A DNA stretch of 23,158 nt from Candidatus Omnitrophota bacterium (lineage in GTDB: Bacteria > Omnitrophota > Gorgyraeia > Gygaellales > Profunditerraquicolaceae), in the NCBI GenBank assembly GCA_028714595.1, contig JAQTMD010000006.1, positions 1 to 23,158 of the forward strand, given 5' to 3'. Both the position numbers and the translations under genes were made by a program. The number at the start of each line of letters is the position of its first letter. The stretch's first letter is position 1. The notes below the pieces were generated by a model that saw nothing but the letters and a program-made list of their open reading frames with translations, had not been told where the DNA came from and did not search any database. Shown piece after piece: positions 1 through 8,469 of the stretch.

Positions 1-915
1 CGTCTGCCAGGTTACGATGTACTTCTTGACCCAGTCCATATCTTTATCGCCGGTCTTTACCAGGCTCAGATACTTCCTGAAATATTCGATCGACCTCGGC
101 CGGTCTACCAGGTACTCGGCATGGATGTAGCCGAGGTTGTAGAAGACTGCCGGGTCGTCGGGATTGAGCTCTCCCGATTTTTCGAACTCGGCGACCGCCC
201 GGGTGTATTCCTTATTCTTGGTGTAGAAAACCCCCAGGTTGTAGTGCATGAGCGCCGTTTCCTTGATCAACGTCTTATTTTCCCGCGCGATCTCGGCGAA
301 GCGCTGCGGCAGGGCTTGCGACTTCTTCTCCAGCACCCGGTTCTTCGCTATCGCCTGCTCATAGCGCTTTTTCAGATCCTTGATTTGCATGCGATAGACC
401 TCCATCTGGGCGTCGTCGTTGATCTTCTGCTGCGTCAGCACTTTTGTCTTCGTCTCAAGCTGCTGGACGTTCCTCTGGAGGGAATTATTCTCGCCCTTGA
501 CCCGGGCAATCTCTTTTTTGGTCTCAGGCACCATTTTATACTCGAACGTCATTTTTTCAATCGATTTCTTCAGGGACTCGTTTTCTTTAACCAGCTGGCC
601 GGTAGCGGTTTCCAGGTCGCCGGCTTTCAACTCCAGGGCGGAAGCCCCGTCCCTGTATTTTTGCAGTTCATCCTGCAGCTTTATCTTCTCCGCCTTAAGC
701 TTGTTGGCTTCTTCTTCCGCCTGAACCGCCCGGCTCCTCATTTCCCCTTGAGCTTTCAGCTGGATAAGCAGGTTATCCCTGTCAACGGTCACTGCATTGT
801 ATTCTTTCTTAAGCTTATCGCATTCCGACGGGGTGCCTTGAGCATACGCGGCATGCGCGATCAGACCGGAGGCCGCCAGGAACACGATACAGAACGCACG
901 GTAAGTCTTCATCAT
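1..915 (-). CDS. Exported coiled-coil protein with C-terminal TPR repeats (partial, 3' end outside window)
   Basis: The reading frame is open for 305 codons from an ATG at 915 to the window edge, so the stop is outside. An AGGGAG ribosome site precedes the start; a second ATG follows directly. Residues 1-27 are a typical Sec signal peptide ending in an AHAAYA-type cleavage site. Residues about 30-210 are charged heptad-rich coiled coil. From about residue 220 two TPR-like units appear (YNLGVFYTKNKEY and YNLGYIHAEYL), and the visible end reads KYIVTWQ. The 1034-residue protein encoded at 2890-5994 ends almost identically (KYLVTWK), so this is a shorter paralogue that probably stops within about 10-20 residues of the edge. 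It starts 9 bases after the upstream secretin gene and is very likely in its operon. I infer a periplasmic scaffold working with that secretin; the molecular role is unknown. Confidence 0.85.
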   Translation of the reverse strand, partial: MMKTYRAFCIVFLAASGLIAHAAYAQGTPSECDKLKKEYNAVTVDRDNLLIQLKAQGEMRSRAVQAEEEANKLKAEKIKLQDELQKYRDGASALELKAGDLETATGQLVKENESLKKSIEKMTFEYKMVPETKKEIARVKGENNSLQRNVQQLETKTKVLTQQKINDDAQMEVYRMQIKDLKKRYEQAIAKNRVLEKKSQALPQRFAEIARENKTLIKETALMHYNLGVFYTKNKEYTRAVAEFEKSGELNPDDPAVFYNLGYIHAEYLVDRPRSIEYFRKYLSLVKTGDKDMDWVKKYIVTWQT

Positions 916-924
916 TCCGTCTCC

Positions 925-2676
925 CTAAAAGTTTCGCGCGGGTTTCAACTCCGGGATCAGCTCGTCGCCCCGTAATGCCGGATACGCCTGATACGCCTTG
1001 AGCTCGAGTTCCATCTTCTCGGCGGGGAAATCGCCATACGCCTGATACTCCTTGTCAAGCTTATAGCCGAAGTCGCGGCTGTACCCCGTGATCAGCTCGT
1101 CGCCGTGGACCACGTGGGGGGTCAGAAGCACGATCAACTCGGAACGGACCATCTTGTCCGTTTTGTTCGAGAATGCCAGACCGATGATCGGCAGCTTGCT
1201 CAAGAACGGCATTCCCTGCACGGAATTTATTTTTTCTTCCTTGCTTAAGCCGCCGATGAGGATACTGGTCCCGTTCTTGACCATGACGATCGTCTCTGCC
1301 GTCGAAGTGTCGATGATCGGAATCCTGTTGTCGCTTGAAGTCTGCAGGTAATCAATGACACTTGATATCTCGGGCTTTATCTTGACCGTGACAAAACCAT
1401 CTTCGTTTATGGTGGGGGTCACTGCCAGCTGAATACCCACGTCGACATAGGTCACCGCTTCCGAGACGGTCGTGCTTGTCTGCGTCTGGGTGGTCGTGGT
1501 CGTGATATACGCCTGGCGTTCTCCGACGTGGATCTTTGCTTCCTGATTGTTGACCACCGCAAGCTTGGGGTTGGAAAGCACCCTGGTCTTGCCGATCGTC
1601 TGCAGATACTTTATTATAACATCAAAATCGTTCCTGCCAACCATTCCCACATGCATCTCCTGGGCGGCGATGCTCTGCTTGCCCGCGGAGACGTTGGATG
1701 TGGTGCCGCTGAACGGGTACGAACCGACGGTGCCGACGGAGTTAAAGGTAGCTTCACGCGAACGCCAGCTGGCGGTGGCTGACTGGACGGAACTGAACGG
1801 GTACGAGCCCAGGTATGTCAGGCCGTCCTTCTGGCCCAGGTTGAAAAGCCCTTCCCACTCCACCCCGGAACTGACCTCATCCCCCAGTTTTACCTGAATG
1901 ATCTTCGCGTCGATGAGGATCTGCCTTGTCTTAAGGTCAAGCCCTTCGATAAGCTTGGCGATCTCCTCCATGCGCTCGGGCAGGGTCTGGACCACGACCT
2001 GATTGGTGCGCTCGTCGGCCTTGACCGACCCGACTTTTTTCAGGTCCAGCTGGGTCTTCAACTTCTCTTCCATGTCTTTTGCCCGGGCGTATTTAAGGTC
2101 AAAAACCTTGATCACGCATTTCTGGTCGAGCGCCGCAAGCGTCACCTCCATGTTCTCGACCCGTTCCGGCGTATCCAGGACCAGGATCACGCCCGAATCC
2201 GGTTCGATCAACACCTTGCCGACCTCGCTCTTCATGGTATTCAGGAGGTTCAATGCCTGATCGGGAACGGCATACTTAAGGCGGAATATCTTGAAGACCC
2301 GGGGATCGTAAAAACTCTTGCCGTAGCGTGTCTTGTATTCGTTCTCGGTCATGACGTTGTAGATGGTCCCCCGTTTCTCATACACGAGGTTGTTGCTGCG
2401 CAGGACGATCTCAAAGATATCCCGCAGCGTCGCTTCCTGCACGGCAAGGGATATCTTGCCCGCGACGTCCTTGGTGGGGATGATGTTCATGTCGGCTTTT
2501 GAAGCGATGTACTTCAGCGCCTCGACGATCTCCATGTCCCGCAGGTCCAAGGAAAGGACTTTGACCGGGAAATCGGCGTCGCGGAACCCGCCCTCGGCCT
2601 CTGCGGCGCCGCAGCGGGGCAGTGCCAGCGACATCACGAACACAAGGCTTATACAGACAGAGCGCTTCACCCTCAT
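925..2676 (-). CDS. Secretin (GspD/PilQ family), second copy
   Basis: The 583-residue protein is an outer-membrane secretin, the gated ring of type II secretion and type IV pilus systems. A signal peptide covers residues 1-25. An STN/N0-like domain (about 38-110) is followed by two secretin N modules (about 125-182 and 187-250) and the secretin beta-barrel domain (about 255-525). Diagnostic motifs are LSNPKLAVVNNQEAKIHVG, the VTPTINEDGFV strand, ILIGGL and a final SELIVLLTPHVV. It is paralogous throughout to the secretin at 6019-7848. There is no lipobox and no obvious pilotin-binding tail; the last about 50 residues are acidic and tyrosine-rich. The ATG at 2676 overlaps the MerR-like stop as ATGA; a GTG at 2670 has better spacing from the AGGG ribosome site and could be the true start. 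A motif containing YPFS occurs twice (about 291 and 320). Confidence 0.93.
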   Translation of the reverse strand: MRVKRSVCISLVFVMSLALPRCGAAEAEGGFRDADFPVKVLSLDLRDMEIVEALKYIASKADMNIIPTKDVAGKISLAVQEATLRDIFEIVLRSNNLVYEKRGTIYNVMTENEYKTRYGKSFYDPRVFKIFRLKYAVPDQALNLLNTMKSEVGKVLIEPDSGVILVLDTPERVENMEVTLAALDQKCVIKVFDLKYARAKDMEEKLKTQLDLKKVGSVKADERTNQVVVQTLPERMEEIAKLIEGLDLKTRQILIDAKIIQVKLGDEVSSGVEWEGLFNLGQKDGLTYLGSYPFSSVQSATASWRSREATFNSVGTVGSYPFSGTTSNVSAGKQSIAAQEMHVGMVGRNDFDVIIKYLQTIGKTRVLSNPKLAVVNNQEAKIHVGERQAYITTTTTQTQTSTTVSEAVTYVDVGIQLAVTPTINEDGFVTVKIKPEISSVIDYLQTSSDNRIPIIDTSTAETIVMVKNGTSILIGGLSKEEKINSVQGMPFLSKLPIIGLAFSNKTDKMVRSELIVLLTPHVVHGDELITGYSRDFGYKLDKEYQAYGDFPAEKMELELKAYQAYPALRGDELIPELKPARNF

Positions 2677-2903
2677 ATCCCTACCAGTTTTTTACGGATC
2701 AAAAGCAGCGAATAACCGTCCCGCGTCATGTGTATGATGTGCGCCATGCGTTTCTCGGTGCGCTGGCGTTCGAAATAGCGGATATTCCCCTTTTTGAACG
2801 CGACATGCAGAAGTCCGGCATCGGAATACCGGTTGATCGTCTGATATGACAGATCGTACTTCTTGGCGATCTCTTTGGCGGTGGTAAATCTACTTGACGT
2901 CAT
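2673..2903 (-). CDS. Minimal MerR-type DNA-binding protein, second copy
   Basis: This 76-residue protein is essentially only a MerR-family winged helix-turn-helix. The helix-turn-helix is near residues 7-28 (AKEIAKKYDLSYQTINRYSD), followed by the GLL turn, a wing around KGNIRYF and the terminal helix ending DGYSLLLIRKKLVGI. It has neither the long dimerisation helix nor the effector domain of classical MerR proteins, so it resembles BldC-like small regulators in layout. The ATG overlaps the end of the coiled-coil gene by 14 bases and has an AGGAG site about 5 bases upstream. The stop overlaps the next secretin start as ATGA. It is paralogous to the protein at 9459-9710. DNA binding is well supported by motif; targets and effect are unknown. 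Confidence 0.85.
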   Translation of the reverse strand: MTSSRFTTAKEIAKKYDLSYQTINRYSDAGLLHVAFKKGNIRYFERQRTEKRMAHIIHMTRDGYSLLLIRKKLVGI

Positions 2904-5900
2904 CTGTCTCCTGTCCGAACGCCTTCCAGGTCACCAGGTACTTGCGGATCTTGTCCGCCTCGGGGTCGTTCGGCGCAACATCAAGAAACTTCTGTAAATA
3001 GACGAGTCCCTTCTTCCGGTCGTTCAAATATTCCCCGTATATGACGCCGAGGTTATAGTACGCCTCGGCATCCGCCGGCCGAAGCTCGACGACCTTCTGG
3101 AGTTCCGCGACGGCCTTCTGGTAATTCTGATCCTGCGCGTACAGGACGCCGAGATTGTAGTGCAGGTTGGCGTTCTCCTCGGGCAGGCTGCCGTAGCGCT
3201 CCTTTACCGATTCCAGGTCCTTGCGGATCTTCTCCGAGATTTCGTACCGGCGCTGCAGTTCCTCGTAGTCGTTGCGCAGCTTCGCCAGGTCCTGGACTAT
3301 CTCGCGCTTGTCCCTGTCCACGCCGGAAAAATCGCGGTACTTGGTTTCGTACTCTTTGATCTTCTTCAGATATTCCTCGTCCTTCAGTGCGAACTGTCTC
3401 TTCAGGCCGTCCAGTTCCGCGGTGCACCGTTCCATCTCCCGGGGGATCTTGGCCTTCTCAAGCCGCGCCGCGTCAAGCTTTACCCGCTCGATCTCCTGGG
3501 AGACCGAGACATACTGATCTTTGAGGAATGCGTTCTGCTTCTCCAGTTCCTTCTTCTGCTGATCAAGGAGGGTGTTGCGGTCTTCAAGACCCCGCAGCCG
3601 CTCGGATACGGATTTTGCCTGCCCCTGCAGCGAGCTCTTCTCCTGCACCATCTGAAAAGAAAGCTCCTGGGCGTTGGCGAGCTCGGCCTTGAGCCTGCCG
3701 ATATCATCGTTCAGGGACTTTACCTCGGCATCTTTCTGCGTCCGGTAGTCCTGGAACCGGTTGGAGAGTTGGACGTACTCGCCCTCTTTCAGGGCATTCA
3801 GCTGTTCGAGTTGAGCGCGGACGAGCGCCACATCCTGTTCCTTCTGTACCTTTTCGTTGAACACCTTGACGTTCAAATCCCTGTTCTCCTTCTTGAGATT
3901 CTCCACTTCAAGCTGCAGGGAAGAAATCAATTGCTCCGACTTTTCGAGTTTGTTCTGGACAAACAGCACTTCGCTGCGGCACTCGGTGCCTGTGCCGGAA
4001 AGCCGCTGCTTCTCTTTTTCCGCCTCGCCGTACTGGACCATCAGGCGCGCCAGCTGCGCGGAGAGTTTTTCGTACTGGCCCTCGAGCTCTTTGTTCTTTT
4101 GCTCAAGCTCCCGCTTTTCCCGTTCCAGAGAATCTTTGCCTGCCTGTAATTCCGTGAATCTCTCGGACAGCGTCTTTTCCCGTTTCTGGGAATCCGCCTT
4201 CTCTTTCACCAGCTGATAGGAAAGCTCCTGGGTCGTAGCCAGTTCTTCTTTCAGTTTCCCGATCTCGTCGGGCAGGTCCTGTTTCGGAACGCTCGCCTGT
4301 ACAGGCTCTTTCTTGAACTTGCCCGCGCACTGCTCGACCAGGTCAAGCTGCTGTTTACGCAGGCGCATGACTTCATCGGCGAGCCGGTCGCGTTCTCCCT
4401 GCAGCAGCTGGAGTTTTTTGTTCAGATCAACGACCTCTTTCGTGCGGGCCGCATTGTGACCGACGACGGCCCGGGCGGCAGACTGAGCCTTCGAATCCGC
4501 CCTTTCCTTCAATCTGCGGTTTTCCGAACGCAGCTGCTCAACCTCCTGCCGCAGGAGCTCGACCTCCTGGAGCGCAGCGTCGCGCACCTTTGCCTGGCCC
4601 GACGCCTTCTGGAGTTTCTGATTGGCTGCCTCAAGCGCATTCAGTTTCTGGCGCACCTCGGCAAGCTCTGTTTGCGTATCCCTGATATCCTGCTGGCTCT
4701 TCGCGGCGAACTGCTCTACCTTTTTCTTCTCCTCCTGCGAGCGGGCAAGCTCATCGCGCAAATGCTCGATCTCCCGGCGCACGGTCTTGACATAGGCGCC
4801 GCTGGCAGCGGTCTCCTGCAGCTTCCTGTTCTCATCCTGCAGGTCCGCAAGTTTCTTGGTCAACCCGCTGAACTTTGCCTCCAGTTCCTGCTGCTGTTTT
4901 TTCGCCTTGCCGCAGGTCTGCTCAAGCCTGGCCTTCTGTTCTTCGGTCTTGACGAGGTCGTTGCGCACCGCCTCCAGCTCTTTTTTGAGCGTTTCCTGTT
5001 TTGCGCACTGTGCCGCCTGGATCTTCAGCTTGTCGTTCTCGTCCTCTTTTGCGGACAATTGCTTGCGTACCTGGTATATCTCTTCCTGCACGGTCGCCTG
5101 TTTATCGTACCTGGCCGCGATTTCGGAAAGCTTTTTATTCTGATCCTGGGCCTGTTTCAATTCGTTCTGCAACTGGGCAAAATTACGGCGTACCTGCCCC
5201 AGTTCTTCTTCGACTCCCTGCTGCTTCCTGGCCTGGGCCCTGGCCGAATCCAGTTCCCTGGCGCGCGTCTCGGCGCCCGACAGGTCTTTACGCAGGCCGT
5301 CGGCCTGCCGCTGGAGCTCGTGGACCTGTTTGACCAGCGCCTCTTTCTGGGCAAGGCAGCCGATCTCCAGATTCTTGTAATCGGCCATTGCCTGCGCTGC
5401 CGTCGCATGTTTTATCTCCAGTTCGCTCTTGCGCTGGGCGAGCGACTCGCTCTTGCTGGAACAGGCGGCGATCTTTTCTTCATATTCCTGTTTTTTCGTC
5501 AGGAACTCTTTTTTCTCCTGCGCGCATGAGGTGCGCAACGCGGCAAGCTCTTTTGTCTTTGCGCCGTTCTCGGCCGAACAGGTGGAGAGCAGTTCGTTCT
5601 GTTTCTTCAGGATGAATTTTTCGGTCTCGAGGGATTTCAGTTGCAGCGCCAGTTTTGTCTGTCCCTGAGCGAGGATCTCTTTCTCCTTGGCCAGCCGGGA
5701 CACGGCTTCCTGAGAACGCCTGAAGCTCTCCTGGAGTTTTTCGAGTTTGACCCTGAACTCCCTGGTCTGTATCTCTTTTTCGGCATACAGCCCCTTGAGG
5801 CCGGTCAGCGCATCCTGGGCCTTGAGCAATTCGTCTCTGGTCATCCTCAGATCGTTGGAGAGCCGGTCATCGGTTCCCTGCGCAGTCTTTTCCTTCGCAT

Positions 5901-5994
5901 CCGCAGCCGGGGGCGTAAGCACGAACGCACACCAGAAAAGTACCAGAACAGCGATGGCGGCTGCCTGTACGTTCTTGGTCTTCATATCCGGCAT
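2890..5994 (-). CDS. Giant exported coiled-coil protein with C-terminal TPR repeats
   Basis: The 1034-residue protein starts with a hydrophobic signal or anchor segment (residues about 10-32, ending PPAADA), then has nearly uninterrupted Lys/Glu/Gln/Leu-rich coiled coil from about 45 to 935. Two TPR units follow at about 943-976 and 977-1012. A roughly 75-residue stretch is repeated within the coil: DEIGKLKEELATTQELSYQ near 576 and DDIGRLKAELANAQELSFQ near 763. The C-terminus matches the partial protein at the left edge. It lies 24 bases after one secretin gene and overlaps the following MerR-like gene by 14 bases. An AGGAG lies so close to the ATG at 5994 that the second ATG (5985) may be used. 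A periplasmic rod or scaffold linking inner membrane and secretin is an inference. A cytoplasmic SMC-like ATPase is ruled out by the absence of Walker motifs. Confidence 0.9.
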   Translation of the reverse strand: MPDMKTKNVQAAAIAVLVLFWCAFVLTPPAADAKEKTAQGTDDRLSNDLRMTRDELLKAQDALTGLKGLYAEKEIQTREFRVKLEKLQESFRRSQEAVSRLAKEKEILAQGQTKLALQLKSLETEKFILKKQNELLSTCSAENGAKTKELAALRTSCAQEKKEFLTKKQEYEEKIAACSSKSESLAQRKSELEIKHATAAQAMADYKNLEIGCLAQKEALVKQVHELQRQADGLRKDLSGAETRARELDSARAQARKQQGVEEELGQVRRNFAQLQNELKQAQDQNKKLSEIAARYDKQATVQEEIYQVRKQLSAKEDENDKLKIQAAQCAKQETLKKELEAVRNDLVKTEEQKARLEQTCGKAKKQQQELEAKFSGLTKKLADLQDENRKLQETAASGAYVKTVRREIEHLRDELARSQEEKKKVEQFAAKSQQDIRDTQTELAEVRQKLNALEAANQKLQKASGQAKVRDAALQEVELLRQEVEQLRSENRRLKERADSKAQSAARAVVGHNAARTKEVVDLNKKLQLLQGERDRLADEVMRLRKQQLDLVEQCAGKFKKEPVQASVPKQDLPDEIGKLKEELATTQELSYQLVKEKADSQKREKTLSERFTELQAGKDSLEREKRELEQKNKELEGQYEKLSAQLARLMVQYGEAEKEKQRLSGTGTECRSEVLFVQNKLEKSEQLISSLQLEVENLKKENRDLNVKVFNEKVQKEQDVALVRAQLEQLNALKEGEYVQLSNRFQDYRTQKDAEVKSLNDDIGRLKAELANAQELSFQMVQEKSSLQGQAKSVSERLRGLEDRNTLLDQQKKELEKQNAFLKDQYVSVSQEIERVKLDAARLEKAKIPREMERCTAELDGLKRQFALKDEEYLKKIKEYETKYRDFSGVDRDKREIVQDLAKLRNDYEELQRRYEISEKIRKDLESVKERYGSLPEENANLHYNLGVLYAQDQNYQKAVAELQKVVELRPADAEAYYNLGVIYGEYLNDRKKGLVYLQKFLDVAPNDPEADKIRKYLVTWKAFGQETDDVK

Positions 5995-6018
5995 TCTCCT
6001 CTTAGTCCCTCGACACGG

Positions 6019-7848
6019 TTAGTGTTTGCGCAACGGCCGTAACTCCAGTTTTTCTTCCCGGACAAACGGCAGATAGACTTTTTCCTGAATCTTCGTTTCC
6101 CGCGGCTCGCCCTGGAGCCGGCCGTAGCCTTTGACCGGCTTCAATCCTGATTCGCCTACGGGTTTGCCTTCGGCGGTTGAAACAAAGACCTCACCGGAGA
6201 TTATCTTCGGCGTCAGTACGAGCAGGAGTTCGCTGCGTTCGATCTCCTTGCTCTTGTACTTGAAAAGGTTGCCCAGGATCGGGATCTGGCCGAGGTACGG
6301 CGTCTGCTTGACGACGTCGATCTTGGTGTCCTTACGCAGGCCTCCGATGACCACGGTCGAGCCTTCCTTGACCAGCACCGTCGTCTCTGCAAGCGACGTA
6401 TCGATGATAGGGATCTGGTTTTCAGTCGGCGTTATCAGCGTATCGACCACGGAATTGACTTCGGCCTTGACTTTCAGGTTGATGAAACCTTCCTCGTTGA
6501 TGGTCGGTACGACGGAAAGCATCACGCCGACATCCACGAAATTGACCTGCTCGGAAACGGTGTTGGTGGTTTGTCCCGTGGTTGTGGTGGTGGTCACGTA
6601 GGCTTCCTTCTGTCCCACGTGGATCTTGGCTTCCTGGTTATTGGTCACCGCGATCTTCGGGTTAGACATTATTTTGGTGCTTCCGAGCGTCTGGAGGTAC
6701 TGAATTATTATATCAAAATCCTGGTTGCCGACAATGCCTAAATGCATTTCGCTGGTACCGATAGATCTTCTGCCTGACGAGTAGCTTGTGGTGGTGCCGG
6801 TAAAGGGGTATGAGCCGACATTACGGACGGCCTCCCAGGTGCTCTGGCGCGAGCGCCAGGCATCGTTAGCCGCCTGTACGGAGCTGAACGGATACGCGCC
6901 CAGGTAAGTAAGCTTCTTGTCGTCGGACATGATATTAAAAAGGCCTTCCCACTGGACGCCCTGGGTCGTGAGGTCGCTCAATTTGACCTGGACGATGCTC
7001 ACGTCGATGATGATCTCTTTGGTCTTCTGGTCGAGGTCTTTGATGAGCGATTCGATCTGCTCCATGCGTTCGGGCAGGGTCTGTACCAGGATCTGATTGC
7101 CCCGCTCGTCTGCCTTGATCAATCCCACCTTTTTGGTGTCAAGCTGGTTTTTGAGCGCCTCTTCCACGTCTTTTGCCTTGGCGTAGTTGAGCTTGATGAC
7201 CTTGACCGTGTTCTTCTCTTCAAAATCCTTCAGGACCTCCCCGATCATCGCGAGCCGGTCCGGCGCATCCATGACCATCATATTGCCCGACTCGGGGTCC
7301 ACCAGCACCCGGCCGACCTCGCTCTTGAGCATGTCCACGAGGCCGAACGCCTGTTCGGGAATAGTATATTTAAGGTAAAAGACCTTGACCTGGCGAACAT
7401 CGGAGAAGCTCTTGCCGTAGAGCGCGCGGTACTCTTCCTGCGACATGACATTATAGATATCGCCCTTCATGTCGTAAGCGAGGTTATTGCTGCGCAGCAT
7501 CAGGTCGAACACGTCCTGGATCGTGGCCTTATCGACCAAAAGCGTCACCCGGCCGCTCACGTTCTTGGTGGTGATGACGTTGATACCTGCCTTCGTGGAG
7601 AGGAATTTCAAGGCGTCGACGATATCGATATTACGCAAGTCCAGCGAGATCGCTCCCTGCATCCCGAGGCCGGAAGCGTTGTCCACGACAATGGGCAAGA
7701 CTGCCGGTGCCTGGGCCATCTGGACCGCCGGATCCGGCTTTGCCGCGGGTTCGGCCGTACCTGCAGCCGATCCGGCTGCCGGCAGCATTGTCTGTGCCGA
7801 GATTACGGCTGCGCAGAGTATCGCCCTGAATATTTTTCTATCGTTCAT
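6019..7848 (-). CDS. Secretin (GspD/PilQ family), first copy
   Basis: The 609-residue protein has a signal peptide (residues 1-30), an Ala/Pro linker, an STN/N0-like domain (about 65-138), N modules (about 150-210 and 215-275) and a secretin barrel domain (about 280-550). Visible signature motifs include MSNPKIAVTNNQEAKIHVG, VVPTINEEGFI, VVIGGLRKD, a PYLGQIPILGNLF segment and SELLLVLTPKII. These are the conserved blocks of type II secretion and pilus secretins that oligomerise in the outer membrane. It begins with an ATGA overlap after the GspC/PilP-like gene, as expected for the inner-membrane partner followed by its secretin. It is alignable end to end with the secretin at 925-2676, including the double YPF motif (about 319 and 347). 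It lacks a lipobox. Assignment to the family is firm; which machine it serves is not determined, because no ATPase, platform protein or pseudopilin lies in the window. Confidence 0.95.
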   Translation of the reverse strand: MNDRKIFRAILCAAVISAQTMLPAAGSAAGTAEPAAKPDPAVQMAQAPAVLPIVVDNASGLGMQGAISLDLRNIDIVDALKFLSTKAGINVITTKNVSGRVTLLVDKATIQDVFDLMLRSNNLAYDMKGDIYNVMSQEEYRALYGKSFSDVRQVKVFYLKYTIPEQAFGLVDMLKSEVGRVLVDPESGNMMVMDAPDRLAMIGEVLKDFEEKNTVKVIKLNYAKAKDVEEALKNQLDTKKVGLIKADERGNQILVQTLPERMEQIESLIKDLDQKTKEIIIDVSIVQVKLSDLTTQGVQWEGLFNIMSDDKKLTYLGAYPFSSVQAANDAWRSRQSTWEAVRNVGSYPFTGTTTSYSSGRRSIGTSEMHLGIVGNQDFDIIIQYLQTLGSTKIMSNPKIAVTNNQEAKIHVGQKEAYVTTTTTTGQTTNTVSEQVNFVDVGVMLSVVPTINEEGFINLKVKAEVNSVVDTLITPTENQIPIIDTSLAETTVLVKEGSTVVIGGLRKDTKIDVVKQTPYLGQIPILGNLFKYKSKEIERSELLLVLTPKIISGEVFVSTAEGKPVGESGLKPVKGYGRLQGEPRETKIQEKVYLPFVREEKLELRPLRKH

Positions 7849-8450
7849 CGTAATTCTATGAGTTCCTGGCCGAGGCGCAGCACGACTTTATCCTTATGGA
7901 TCGCCTCGACCTTCATGTCTGCGACCAGCTGTCCCTTTTTCACAAAGTAGGTTTTCTGCACTTTGGTGTCCTCGATCATCGCATCGGGGTTCTGCGACCA
8001 GGAAATCCCCACGAGCCGGAGCGAAGCCGTTGCCTCCTGGGCTTTTGTAGAGACGGATCCCTGGGGCTCGCGCACCAGCCTGCCCATACGGAAGATATTA
8101 CGCTCCTTGACCTTGTCAAGGTACGCTGCCAAAGGTCTGAGCGCCTGTTTCTCCTTTACGGAGGCCATTGCCGCAGACGCGTCAACAGAGGTCTGCCGTT
8201 GGAGGTCTATGGTCTTTACCTGGTAGGCCCAGACCGAGACCAGGCGGACATAGTTCACGACCGACAGCGCCAGGACCGCATACAGGATGCGGTTGATACT
8301 CTTGATATCGAGTTGATTGCGTTCATCTGTGAAGACACGGAAAACGGCCTGTACCCCGAAAGCCGGAGCGCTTTTGGCAGTGCCGGTTTTTGCCTTGCCT
8401 GCGGGTGACGCTGTCTGCTGCGTCTGCTGTCCGGGAACAATCTCTGCCAT
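7845..8450 (-). CDS. GspC/PilP-like inner-membrane secretin partner
   Basis: The 201-residue protein (from ATG 8450) has a short, Ala/Thr/Gln-rich cytoplasmic stretch, one membrane helix near residues 55-75 (ILYAVLALSVVNYVRLVSV), a periplasmic linker and a small C-terminal beta domain starting at LRLVGISWSQNP and running through DTKVQKTYFVKKGQ to the last residues ELIEL. That C-terminal block has the pattern of the HR/PilP domain: a short strand pair with an ILxGI-like opening and a KVxxI..D.V.L ending. In known systems it contacts the secretin N0 domain. Location directly before the secretin, with an ATGA overlap, supports this. A TTG nine bases upstream (8459) has a better-spaced AGGAAG site and is an alternative start that adds three residues. 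Family identity is moderately certain because these proteins diverge strongly. Confidence 0.75.
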   Translation of the reverse strand: MAEIVPGQQTQQTASPAGKAKTGTAKSAPAFGVQAVFRVFTDERNQLDIKSINRILYAVLALSVVNYVRLVSVWAYQVKTIDLQRQTSVDASAAMASVKEKQALRPLAAYLDKVKERNIFRMGRLVREPQGSVSTKAQEATASLRLVGISWSQNPDAMIEDTKVQKTYFVKKGQLVADMKVEAIHKDKVVLRLGQELIELR

Positions 8451-8469
8451 GGGGATCAAACCCTTCTTC

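Noticed and set aside
121..975. Long plus-strand open frames opposite the coiled-coil genes (here, and at 3160-4149 and 4456-5529).
   Set aside because: They are antisense shadows of Lys/Glu/Leu-rich coding sequence, giving Leu/Phe-rich products with no ribosome sites or domains.
2890..5994. Giant coil read as an SMC/Rad50-type ATPase.
   Set aside because: No Walker A, Walker B or ABC signature, and it has an export signal and C-terminal TPRs.
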